DNA of 64,000 nucleotides from Arthrospira sp. PCC 9108 (GTDB lineage Bacteria > Cyanobacteriota > Cyanobacteriia > Cyanobacteriales > Microcoleaceae). How positions within the stretch are numbered: the first letter of the stretch is position 1; each line of letters opens with the position of its first letter. The stretch covers positions 3,534,501 to 3,598,500 of the forward strand of contig CP066886.1 in NCBI GenBank assembly GCA_016745315.1, written 5' to 3'. Under the pieces are notes generated by a model. The model worked only from the letters and a program-made list of their open reading frames with translations, was not told the DNA's origin and did not search any database. A program made the translations under genes and the position numbers. Of this stretch, positions 54,771 through 63,999 are shown piece after piece.

Positions 54771-56039
54771 TTATCCTCGAAACTTTACCCACCCCGGGAC
54801 ATATTTAATATTGCCTTGAGGATCGACCACAGTACGACGAGATTTGGGAGCTTCAAAGTTGGGAGCTTTTATCCCACAAGTATCTCTAATTTTTGCTCTC
54901 AAATCATCTGCAAATAGCCATCCTACGGTTGTTCCGGTCATCCCACTAGCCCAACCTATTCGCAAATGATAAGGGCATCTTTCTGGTTCATAAAAATCTC
55001 TAATCGCTGTGAAATCAAGATTTTTACCTTGATGCTTTTGGTTTTTAACCATGCTCCAGTAATCATGTTCTCCATCCCACTGTTCTTGAGCAAAACTTTG
55101 GCAAATTTTCAGCAATTCATCAACGGATTTAAAAGGCATTTTCATGCCTCTTTTGTGTTGAAACCAGGATAACATTTCCGTATCTAAGGACAAAGTAAAC
55201 TTGGTTTTAACATTTCGGACAACTTCTGCATAAATAGAAGCTCTGTATTTAGCATTCTCATTTTCAAAATGACTAGAAACCAGAATTTCAGCTACAACGG
55301 GAATGTTAAAAGTAACTTGTCTGTTGTTAATCGTCACTTTTCTTTCAATTAGAGGTTGAGAATCAGTGACTTGAACAGCTCGCATAATATCAGTATTAGG
55401 CCCGGTACGCTCTGCCATTGATTTACCCTGATAATTTAATGAGAAATCCGCAAATAAACTATCCATGAATAGCTCATCGTCTGCCCACTTTTGTTGTCTT
55501 TTCAAGTGGTCATTATCTAACTGCTGCCTCAGTCGTTCCTCGATCGCACTCACTCGGTTAGAATTAGGAACTCCGTACTGATCAGCATTTTTGAGTAAGT
55601 AATAAGCGATCGCTGTTCTAATGGCACCTTTAATTGAGCTGCCGGGAATGTAAAGCTGTCCGAATCCATTACGAATCATGGGCCGTAAATCAGTTACTTT
55701 TTCATCAGTCCATTTCCTGTCAATTGCTCCTAGTGGAAAAATAGGATTTCCCAAAATATCTTCAGCATTTTGCCAATTTTTACCAAAAGCTGATTCCAGA
55801 ATACTGAGAATTTCTTGTCGATGCTCTATCGCACCGATATAATCATGCAATTTTCCTCGATTTGACAACGCTCTAGCCAGAGCTTCTTGATCTGGAAGAT
55901 AGACTCTTTGACTGGTTTGAACATATTCAAATGGGTTGAGCCGAGACACCGCAGAGCCAATGTGTAAAAGCGGACTCGATAACTGAATTGTTCTAGTTTC
56001 ATAAACTTGAGGCTTGGAAATATTCAAAGCTGAAACCAT
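54771..56039 (-). CDS. csm5: Type III-A subunit Csm5
   Basis: A 422-residue RAMP capping the 3' end of crRNA in the Csm complex. Motifs: LSSPLLHIGSAVSRLNPFEYV, GQLYIPGSSIKGAIRTAIAYYLL (about 129-152), and a helical middle. It is followed by cas6 and preceded by csm4, spaced by 11 bases. Confidence 0.92.
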   Translation of the reverse strand: MVSALNISKPQVYETRTIQLSSPLLHIGSAVSRLNPFEYVQTSQRVYLPDQEALARALSNRGKLHDYIGAIEHRQEILSILESAFGKNWQNAEDILGNPIFPLGAIDRKWTDEKVTDLRPMIRNGFGQLYIPGSSIKGAIRTAIAYYLLKNADQYGVPNSNRVSAIEERLRQQLDNDHLKRQQKWADDELFMDSLFADFSLNYQGKSMAERTGPNTDIMRAVQVTDSQPLIERKVTINNRQVTFNIPVVAEILVSSHFENENAKYRASIYAEVVRNVKTKFTLSLDTEMLSWFQHKRGMKMPFKSVDELLKICQSFAQEQWDGEHDYWSMVKNQKHQGKNLDFTAIRDFYEPERCPYHLRIGWASGMTGTTVGWLFADDLRAKIRDTCGIKAPNFEAPKSRRTVVDPQGNIKYVPGWVKFRG

Positions 56040-56050
56040 GACTATTGTTG

Positions 56051-57091
56051 TTATAGGATAATAGGCAAGCTAAAACCAATTCCACTCCGATACACTTTAT
56101 GTAATTTTTGAAATTGGTAGGGAGTTACATCCGCTAATTGTCCGTTAGTAGGCATTGGAAATACCGAGCCTTCGACAAACATTCGCACTTTTTTACGTCG
56201 CAGTTGTCGCCCAGAAAAGGGAGAGGAAATCCATCCCCCTCGTTCCAGTATTCCATAACTAGCTCTATCATTATGGACTATATCCGAAATCGGATTTTCC
56301 CAAAGCAAACTGATTAAACTGTAGTCGGTTGCTTGAGGACAGTTAAGCAACTTTTTCCATGTATCAGATAGCTCTGACCAAGTGGGTTTAAATTGTCCTG
56401 CGCCACTGGAACGCTCACCGCCTAAGCCTTCATCCCCCAATAAATTTAAGGCGGCAAAAAGTCTATTTTCTAAGTCTTTATCGACGTTAACTAAATCTAT
56501 TAAAAAGTACAATCCACAGGACTTATTAAATTGTACAAAACCAGTATGATAGAAATTAGTCGCCCGAGTTTGTCGGTCGATCGCTACTTTGGGAGTTTTA
56601 TGGATTTGATAGGCTTGGCTATAGTCAAAAATTCCCGAATTTTTGAGATTACCAGAACTGTTAGCCTGGTTAGTATAATCAATCAATTCGGTGCGATCGG
56701 TCCCCGTAAAACCACTACCTTGATACCAGCGTTGCCAAATATCCAGAGGTAAGTAGTGAATTTTTTTGTAAGTCTTGGTAAATTCTAAATCATTTCCTAC
56801 TGGATACCCGCGCGGAAATTTGAGAGGTTTTGGTAAGTAGTCAATCCTTTTCTGACCATCCTCAGAGTAAATAAATGTTGAGCTGACCCGAAAAGGAGGC
56901 GATGATTCAAAAGATTGCAGTAAATCTTCAACGGCATCTTTTCCAAACAACCGAGCATAGGAAATAATCAGCGCACTAAATAATGTATCAGAACGCACCC
57001 GTTCGCTCGTTTCTTCAACTCCAATTCCGACTTCACCAAAATGGGTAGAGTGTTGTCCGAAATTCAGGCTAACTCGCTTGTAGTTGCTCAT
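56051..57091 (-). CDS. csm4: Type III-A subunit Csm4
   Basis: A 346-residue Cas5-like RAMP that binds the crRNA 5' handle and Cas10. Motifs: GVEETSERVRSDTLFSALIISYARLFG near the start, and LLGDEGLGGERSSGAGQF, the glycine-rich loop (about 226-243). It lies between csm3 (9-base gap) and csm5. Confidence 0.92.
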   Translation of the reverse strand: MSNYKRVSLNFGQHSTHFGEVGIGVEETSERVRSDTLFSALIISYARLFGKDAVEDLLQSFESSPPFRVSSTFIYSEDGQKRIDYLPKPLKFPRGYPVGNDLEFTKTYKKIHYLPLDIWQRWYQGSGFTGTDRTELIDYTNQANSSGNLKNSGIFDYSQAYQIHKTPKVAIDRQTRATNFYHTGFVQFNKSCGLYFLIDLVNVDKDLENRLFAALNLLGDEGLGGERSSGAGQFKPTWSELSDTWKKLLNCPQATDYSLISLLWENPISDIVHNDRASYGILERGGWISSPFSGRQLRRKKVRMFVEGSVFPMPTNGQLADVTPYQFQKLHKVYRSGIGFSLPIIL

Positions 57092-57100
57092 AATCTAGGT

Positions 57101-58045
57101 TTAACTGCCTGGTAACTGAGATTGAATTTCGCTAAATCTGCTTAAAAATTCAGCCGTATTTTTGAGGGATGGGAAGTTAATAGAAGTACCGCCACCACTG
57201 GCAATATTTTCGTATTGTTTGGCATCACGGTACTCAAAATTAAAATTCTCAAATTTCACTTTTCCGTAACCCCTAGAACCATGTCCCCCCAAGGCATCAT
57301 CTTCTAAAATTGACAGAGCGATCGCTAAGTTTTTGACATCTTTAATCGCCTGATTTTCATCCTCAACGGTATAAACCATTTCAAAAGTAAATTTCGCTCC
57401 GGCTGGGACTCGCTCTAATTGTCTGGGGTTAGCCGCTGCTGTCACCCGATCTAATCCATTCTCAAACTTCCACTCAGTCATATACAACCCAGTGTCAATG
57501 TTACGAAGTTGCTCTGCTGATTCGGGAGTTAAATGGCAATCCCGAACAATCAAGCGAGCCGGACAATTTCTGCCTTTAATCTTCGTATGAGATACACCAT
57601 TAATGGTTTTATTTCCCTGACCACCTAATTCCTGTGACTGAGCAATATCGCTAGGAATCCAACACTTAGAACCACCAGTGGAGCCAAAGAGACGGCTAAC
57701 TTCACAGGTTTTTGCGCCTTCATATTCAACATACTGATCCGCTTGAATCTCTGTATAGCCACTCTCTAGATCATCACTTTCATAACGGTATGTTCCGCTT
57801 CCTCCCCCTCGATTTAAAGGTTTATTAAGCCATCTTTCTAAAATGGCTCGAAGTTTACCTTTAATCGAAGAACCAGGCAAATATGGATATTGACTCACCG
57901 GATCGCGAATCACAGGTTTATCCAGTCCTCCAATTTCCAATGTTTCTCCGCCACCACCGATATGCAGTCCCGTTTCAACAATCAGAGTTCCCGTAATTTT
58001 TAACTTTCCAACTAGGGGGGTTTGAGGTCTTTCAATAACTGTCAT
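57101..58045 (-). CDS. csm3: Type III-A backbone subunit Csm3
   Basis: A 314-residue Cas7-type protein that polymerises along crRNA and cleaves target RNA every six bases. The motif LHIGGGGETLEIGGLDKPV holds D42 in the position of the Csm3 catalytic aspartate; YPYLPGSSIKGKLRAILERW and DALGGHGSRGYGKV are the RAMP motifs. The start overlaps the csm2 stop by one base, indicating translational coupling. Confidence 0.94.
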   Translation of the reverse strand: MTVIERPQTPLVGKLKITGTLIVETGLHIGGGGETLEIGGLDKPVIRDPVSQYPYLPGSSIKGKLRAILERWLNKPLNRGGGSGTYRYESDDLESGYTEIQADQYVEYEGAKTCEVSRLFGSTGGSKCWIPSDIAQSQELGGQGNKTINGVSHTKIKGRNCPARLIVRDCHLTPESAEQLRNIDTGLYMTEWKFENGLDRVTAAANPRQLERVPAGAKFTFEMVYTVEDENQAIKDVKNLAIALSILEDDALGGHGSRGYGKVKFENFNFEYRDAKQYENIASGGGTSINFPSLKNTAEFLSRFSEIQSQLPGS

Positions 58046-58521
58046 TATTTTCCTCCTTCGGCTTTATGATAAGCAATAATGGACTCGATTAATTGAACTA
58101 AGCGTTCAAAATCTTCTAAAGAATGTACATGATCGATAGCAGCAGACATAACATCACTCAAAGGTTTGGCTGCCTCTTGTCTGGCTGCTGCATAAGCTAA
58201 CTTGGGTTTGAGAAGTACAATTTCCGGTTCAATTTCGGCAAAAAGCTGATTCTGATTTGCTTCAGTTTGAGCCAGTTTGGCTTTCAAACGATTAATGGCA
58301 TCCAAAAACTTGCGGATCTGATTGGTCTCTAACCTCTTGTTTTTGAGATAAGGCCCGAAAATCTCAGCGTGTTTAACCAGATCTCGAATTGGGTAATCTT
58401 TGAGAGTCCCATTTTTCTTGTCCTGTTTCAACTTGTGAATAGCTTTAATTATCTCTCGATCCGGAGTTGGGGATGATGCTGATTGAGGTGTTGAATTGTG
58501 TCTCGGTTGATTGGGAGTCAT
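58045..58521 (-). CDS. csm2: Type III-A small subunit Csm2
   Basis: A 158-residue helical Cas11-type subunit lining the target strand. The core YPIRDLVKHAEIFGPYLKNK followed by TNQIRKFLDAINRLKAKL is typical. The first ~25 residues are a disordered Pro/Ser/Thr tail. It is 53 bases downstream of csm1. Confidence 0.92.
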   Translation of the reverse strand: MTPNQPRHNSTPQSASSPTPDREIIKAIHKLKQDKKNGTLKDYPIRDLVKHAEIFGPYLKNKRLETNQIRKFLDAINRLKAKLAQTEANQNQLFAEIEPEIVLLKPKLAYAAARQEAAKPLSDVMSAAIDHVHSLEDFERLVQLIESIIAYHKAEGGK

Positions 58522-58574
58522 AATAATTTCCGGTTTTTATATGAGAAGCAAGGTCTGACTAAGAAGGCGGGTTT

Positions 58575-60884
58575 TTATTCACTGTTAATTGAAGAACGGT
58601 TAAGCATCTCTAGCCAGGTAGCGATCGCTCGAAAGTAGGGGGCATTATAGGGGTTTTTTAGAGAAGTACGAATTGGTTCAAAATTAGGATGATTACGAAC
58701 ATGATTTGGTAGCCTTGCTAAAGTATAAGCAATTTTGGGCAAGTGCAGGAAGTAACGGACATCCCACTGATACTCCTGGGGTTTTCTGGCAGCTTCTTTT
58801 ATCATTTTATCCTGAAGTTCTGCTGTTGCCAAGAGATTCCTTATAAAACTTCGAGAATAATTGATTTCCAGAGATTGATGCAATTGTTTAACAAATGGCA
58901 TAACTCCCCAAAGACTCGGTGATATTTCGTTAGCAAGATAAGTTTGCAATTCCTTCGTTTTCAAGTAATTATGAGGACTCCGTGGCATATTTGGCAAATT
59001 TGTTAGTTCAGTTCCCAACCACTCATCCCATTTAAATACACTACCAAATAATCCCAAGCTGTCTCGACCATTTGCTTTAGCTTTATCTTCTGCTTGTCCA
59101 GATTCTTCTGCGGCTTGGTAGAGAGGAAATTTAGCAACTGACAAGCTAATACCACCAGAAAGGGTGATGTCTGGGTGATGCCCTGTATAAGCGCGAAAGC
59201 ACTGATAAACATCAAAAGCAAATTCCACAACTTCATGCCATGCACCACTCACAAATAAATCATCTCCTCCAGCATAAATAAATAGTAAATTTTGGCGTTC
59301 TCCGGTTAGTCTCTGAAACACTGTATTATGTAAATTTTCCTGACGAAATTGAGCCAGACTATTCAAATAAACTTTGAAAAAATAACTCATTTGGCGCGAT
59401 AAGCCAGCTAACCGAGGTAAGGTTTGATCATTTCCTAAACCTTTGGCAAAAATCTGCCCTAATTTGTCTACATCCATTCGCAAATAACCAACTCTGGGAA
59501 TACAACCGTCTTTTTTAGCCATATCTGCCATTTCATTGGCTGTCATTGTTCCATATTCTTCCTGGCTATTTTGAGCATAGTTGCCGAGTAATAAAGAAAC
59601 GGAGTGACAATTTTTATAGTCGGCAACTGTCCAATTGTTTACCCAAAAAACAGTTTCCGATTCTTGTAAATTTTGAACTTGCTGCTTTCCTCGAAATAAG
59701 TGATAATATATACTCTGTCCTGGTAACTTAATGTGCAAGCTATCTAAGGATTTTGCCATACTATTGCGAACTGGCGATCGCACGATCGCATCTACTTTAA
59801 AAAGTTCACTTCCCAGGCGAAACATCTGCCGACAAGTCGGACAAGCTAACACCGAATCTGCTTCTTGATGGTTAAGCGGTTGTAAGTTTTCCTCATCATC
59901 TCGATGGCAAACCCGACAAGGTTCATAGGTTTCCTTAATCCCTAATAAATTATCCAAATGATGATCGAATTTCCGAGCTTTTTGCAGAGCCAATTTTTGA
60001 GTAATAGTTGCCCATTGTTGAGCAAATTTAGCCGTTCCAATTTCCTCGATATTAAAATTTTGAGACCCTAGACTTAAAAATACTTTGCCTTGAAATTCAT
60101 CAATTAGCCATTCATTGAAAATATCTCGTATGGGTTCAACTAAATTTTCATTATTCTGTTCGGGAGCTAATAAATATAAATTGCCACCGCCAACATAAAT
60201 AATATTAGTCCGAGGTATATTTAATTTCATTAGCAGTTGTTGAGCCACTTCTTCCGTCACTAATTCCAGATAAAAACTTCTAGCTCTCAGTGATTTTAAG
60301 GCTCCGTCAGATGAAATTGTATAGATAAAGTCTTGAATTCCAGACAAATCACCCGCTATTAAGCTAATCTTTGATGCTTGATAATCATGTGATAAAATCG
60401 CGGCGATCGCAGCAGTTGATTTGACCAAATCATAAAAAGCTACATTTTCAACTCCTAATGATAAACAGGACCCAAACTTTTCTAAAAGCAAGGTTAATAG
60501 TGATAAGTTGTCCCAATCTTCTGGTCTTAAATAGGCGATCGCTTCTCTAATGTTTTGTTGCAAAACATCAATTTGTTCGGCTTTAACTGGTTCATTTGTA
60601 GGATAAGGAATTCTAGGGTTGCTATCCTCAATGGCGATAGCGGGTACATAATGCCGATGAGATTGTGGCTGTGATAGATTCACCGCATCAAACAAGAGGT
60701 GTAAGGGTTGAATCTGGCTTGTCTCTGTCCAAGATAACAATTGTTTGGCTCTAGCGATCGCCCGATTCTCTTCTGGGACATTAAAATTATCAGGCCATTT
60801 GGCTTGTGCCCAATTTGCTAGATGCCAAACTGCTTCTCTAATTACCTGTAGAGCTATTATATTTGGGGCTGTAGAATTAACCAT
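58575..60884 (-). CDS. csm1: Type III-A Cas10/Csm1 with intact GGDD
   Basis: A 769-residue signalling subunit of the Csm complex. A zinc-binding segment (CRVCHRDDEENL ... CPTCRQMF) lies near 327-355. The cyclase motif GGDD (FIYAGGDDLFVSG) is intact at 539-542, so cyclic oligoadenylate is expected, matching csx2. The N-terminal region lacks a recognisable HD motif (LLFDAVNL where HD would fall), so DNA cleavage is doubtful. It is the first gene of the operon, just downstream of element C. Confidence 0.93.
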   Translation of the reverse strand: MVNSTAPNIIALQVIREAVWHLANWAQAKWPDNFNVPEENRAIARAKQLLSWTETSQIQPLHLLFDAVNLSQPQSHRHYVPAIAIEDSNPRIPYPTNEPVKAEQIDVLQQNIREAIAYLRPEDWDNLSLLTLLLEKFGSCLSLGVENVAFYDLVKSTAAIAAILSHDYQASKISLIAGDLSGIQDFIYTISSDGALKSLRARSFYLELVTEEVAQQLLMKLNIPRTNIIYVGGGNLYLLAPEQNNENLVEPIRDIFNEWLIDEFQGKVFLSLGSQNFNIEEIGTAKFAQQWATITQKLALQKARKFDHHLDNLLGIKETYEPCRVCHRDDEENLQPLNHQEADSVLACPTCRQMFRLGSELFKVDAIVRSPVRNSMAKSLDSLHIKLPGQSIYYHLFRGKQQVQNLQESETVFWVNNWTVADYKNCHSVSLLLGNYAQNSQEEYGTMTANEMADMAKKDGCIPRVGYLRMDVDKLGQIFAKGLGNDQTLPRLAGLSRQMSYFFKVYLNSLAQFRQENLHNTVFQRLTGERQNLLFIYAGGDDLFVSGAWHEVVEFAFDVYQCFRAYTGHHPDITLSGGISLSVAKFPLYQAAEESGQAEDKAKANGRDSLGLFGSVFKWDEWLGTELTNLPNMPRSPHNYLKTKELQTYLANEISPSLWGVMPFVKQLHQSLEINYSRSFIRNLLATAELQDKMIKEAARKPQEYQWDVRYFLHLPKIAYTLARLPNHVRNHPNFEPIRTSLKNPYNAPYFRAIATWLEMLNRSSINSE

Positions 60885-60950
60885 ATCTCAATCGTGAAAC
60901 TTAGTAAAACTTAACTGTATATTGCTCAAAATACAAAGCATGAAAGAAAA

Positions 60951-61421
60951 CGCGATCGCATCCCACCACCTCCGCGCCGCCACCTTGACCCAGAGGCGAT
61001 CGCCCCTCCCCTCGCGAAAGTTCTAAAAAAGGCTGCTACAAAATGTGGGTTAATATAACTATAACCCTTGCCGTGAGACACTCCCACCATCTTAAACCTA
61101 ATGCTTAAACACCATAGGCTATTCCCTTATTATTAAACAAAAATGTAGCTTTTGACTGTAAATTTTTCTAAAGGTTATCCTCCCATTTCAGTTATCCTCC
61201 CTTAGAGATGGCCATCGTCTAGGGAGATCATCTATCTACCTATCAGCAGCAACCGATAAATTTACGCAAATTTAGAAAAATTTAATTTATCAATTACCTC
61301 TAATGTCAGTGTAGAAGCCATTTACAGCGGCGATCGCCCCTACTTGGGGGCCCGTTCAATTCCAGATGTTCAGAAATACTCAACCCTTTTAGTATAACCA
61401 TCTTTGGAAGGGCCCCCTTCC
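60951..61421 (-). promoter_or_regulatory. Shared upstream element, copy C (ahead of the III-A operon)
   Basis: Contains every part seen in A and B: the left edge shared with B, the hairpin at 61047-61067 with its T6 tract at 61025-61030, the GTTATCCTCC direct repeat, the GATGGCCATC palindrome, the AT-rich core, and GGAAGGGCCCCCTTCC at 61406-61421. More than 200 consecutive bases in the core match copy A. It ends 67 bases before the csm1 start. From 61422 to 61573 I see only AT-rich sequence. Confidence 0.75.
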
Positions 61422-61573
61422 ATAATTATCATCTTCCCTACCAGAATTTAAATATACTCAGCCGGAGACCATAGCGAATTATAGATATTTACTAGACTAA
61501 TACCGACAAAAACCATATAAATTGATTTTATTTAGATTATCAAAAATTAGTTAGATTCATTAATTGATAGTTA

Positions 61574-62062
61574 TTATAATTGATGTTTGATAATTTGAGG
61601 AACTTCAGAAATTACCACATTAATAGGAACCAATCGCCCCACCGTGGTATAATAGCTATTACCCACATTGGTGGTAGTTGACCTTTCGCGGAAACGGTTA
61701 ATATTCTCAAGGAACCAGTCGCGGGTGGCTGGCATAGGTAATTGGTAAAGCACACGAGGAGTCACGAAGTAGTAAAACACCCAATCTGCTTTTGTGTAAA
61801 GAAAACAACCGGGTGTATTGCGTTCCTTGTTGCTGTGAGTTTCCCAAAAAAAATTACCAGTTTTGTGGTAGCGATCGCCCTTAATTTCCACTTGATAGGA
61901 GCCAGTTTTAGTTATCCAAATCAAATCAACATCAACCCTTTGATATTCCCGGTTATCTTCCACATTTTCAATAGCCACAGTTTCCGGCAGACCAGATAAC
62001 CAGCCTTCAATATCTCTGGTGGCTTGTTTAGCCACTTGCATAGATTGATTCATGTTATACAT
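61574..62062 (-). CDS. PD-(D/E)XK nuclease-like hypothetical protein
   Basis: A 162-residue soluble protein, family not recognised. DVDLIWITKTGSYQVEIKGDRY gives D46 ... E59-x-K61, the catalytic pattern of the PD-(D/E)XK nuclease fold, in a strand-turn-strand context. An AGGAGGAG Shine-Dalgarno lies 6 bases before the ATG at 62062. It could be a restriction or repair-type nuclease, or an inactive relative. It lies immediately upstream of element C and could be part of the defence island. Confidence 0.6.
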   Translation of the reverse strand: MYNMNQSMQVAKQATRDIEGWLSGLPETVAIENVEDNREYQRVDVDLIWITKTGSYQVEIKGDRYHKTGNFFWETHSNKERNTPGCFLYTKADWVFYYFVTPRVLYQLPMPATRDWFLENINRFRERSTTTNVGNSYYTTVGRLVPINVVISEVPQIIKHQL

Positions 62063-62144
62063 AGATGACTCCTCCTGAAAAATTGTCGTGTTTCTGGTGA
62101 TTAATTATTGCCATTAGCCAAATTCAGCCCTGTTAAAACCCCTA

Positions 62145-63999
62145 CTAAAATCGTGTTTCATACTCAAACCTCACCTCACTTTCATTGCCAAAATTCGTAG
62201 CCCCCCGCAAAAGCAAGCGGTCATTAACCCGATAGTTGAGATTAAACTGGGTAGGCTGGTTCGCCGCCAGAACCCGACTCACCGACACCGACACATTATT
62301 AGCAACATCCAAACCCACCTCTAGTCCCAAACCCAAAGCCGTCGAACCCGAACGTTCCTGGGACTGAGACACCCGCGCCGGATAAATGCGAAATTCAGTC
62401 AACCCAGTAGCATCAATAACATTCTGTTGAATCTCATTAAACAGTCCCGCACTAGCAATATTTGCCAAAACTAAAGTCGTATCCCCCGTTACCCCTTCAA
62501 TAGCACTACCTCCTAACAAAGCTAACAGTTGAATTTCCGATCGCGGTGGTGAACTGCGTAACTCCAGAATATCGTTAATTTCAGAAGCCGGACCCTGAGC
62601 CAAAGCAGTTACCCTAATAGTGCGTACCGTACCAAATTGAGAAGCCCTAGGTACTTCCATAAGTTCCGTTTCAAAAGCAGAAGTTGAAGCCACAGCCGGA
62701 GTCGTTTCCGATACCCTAGTCACCAGTCGCACATCTAAAATCGGGTCAAGTCCATTATCAGGAACAAAAGTAGCCCGTTGAGGATAACCCCGGTCTAACT
62801 GAAATCGACTCGTGTACAAATTCACCGCACCTCCCGTCAATTCAATAGTTCCCTGGGGGCGAATACTCTCTAAACTATCTAAATCTCCATTAACTATAAT
62901 TGTGCCGTGGGCGTTAAAATTCAGCACAGGCGCATCAAAAATAGGCGTAATAGAAGCCGATCGCACTTGAATATGTTCTCCCAAAGTCAACGTAAAATTA
63001 TTCAAGCTAACCTCTACAGGTCCAGTATTTAGCAGTTCTGGATTATCTCCGTTATCCGTAGCCGGGGTCGGTCTGCTTCCGGTAAAGTTACAGTCCCATC
63101 AAACAACACCACCTCACCACCAATTCCCGGTTTTAAAGCCGTCCCACCAATCACAATTTCTCCCGCCGCTGCTCCCTGATACAATAGGGCTAAATTTAAC
63201 TTTAAATTTTCCAGAACCATTTTTAAGGGCGAGTCAATATCTGGATCTTCCGGTTTCATCGGTTCAAAAATTGGCAATACCCCATCGATAAAAACCTTTC
63301 CCGTCCCAGTATCTCCGAATAATTCTCCTTCCATACCCTTAACCCGCAGGCGATTTCTCAGGAAAGTTGCTGTTCCCGATAAACCCGTAATCGAACTGTT
63401 ATTACTAGCGAGCCTCAACACCACATCTTCCAGCTTCAACACCCCATCAGGTTCGATCACAATATTCTCAATTGAACCATCATCAGCCTGTTCTAGCACT
63501 CCTCGCGCCCGCATTTGTACAAAACCCTGTCCCTCAACCCAAGTCACTTCTGGATTGAGTAAATTAATAATCTTGAATCCCTCATTCAGCATTTCCACCT
63601 CAGCGCTGACCAGATTACTTTCTGGTCTCACCTTAGCAAAGGGTAATCTAAAAGGTACTGATGCACGATATTCTATAGGATCTTGTTCCGTGACTAACAC
63701 CGTTCCACCTAGATTAAACCGGGCGTTATTATAGTTAAAACTACCCCGCGCCTCTTTCAGGGGTTCATCATTAAATAATCCTTCAAGTACCGTAAATTCC
63801 CCGATGCTTGGGGATTATCTAAACTCCCCGCGAACAAAGCCCGCAGGTTTAACTGTCCACTCAAAGCAATATTGGGAATGTCATAAAATTCTTCTATGGT
63901 TTCTAAGCGCAAATTCTTAACCCGCAACTGACCCGAAGGTATTTGCTCATCTAAATCTAGTTGTCCCTGAAATCCCACCAATGTCTCGCCGTAACGCAC
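62145..63999 (-). pseudogene. TamB/DUF490-family translocation protein, partial and frameshifted
   Basis: C-terminal part of a large inner-membrane-anchored protein for lipid or protein transport to the outer membrane; the N-terminal part is beyond the window. Beta-helical repeats (QASGNLRL-type) end in the family C-terminus VRFEYETRF. The frame breaks twice: near 63070 (four C on the minus strand; adding one C gives ADRPPATDNGDNPELLN) and near 63810 (four G on the minus strand; adding one G gives ASGEFTVLEGLFNDEPL). Both repairs join open frames without stops, so sequencing error is likely. Confidence 0.82.
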
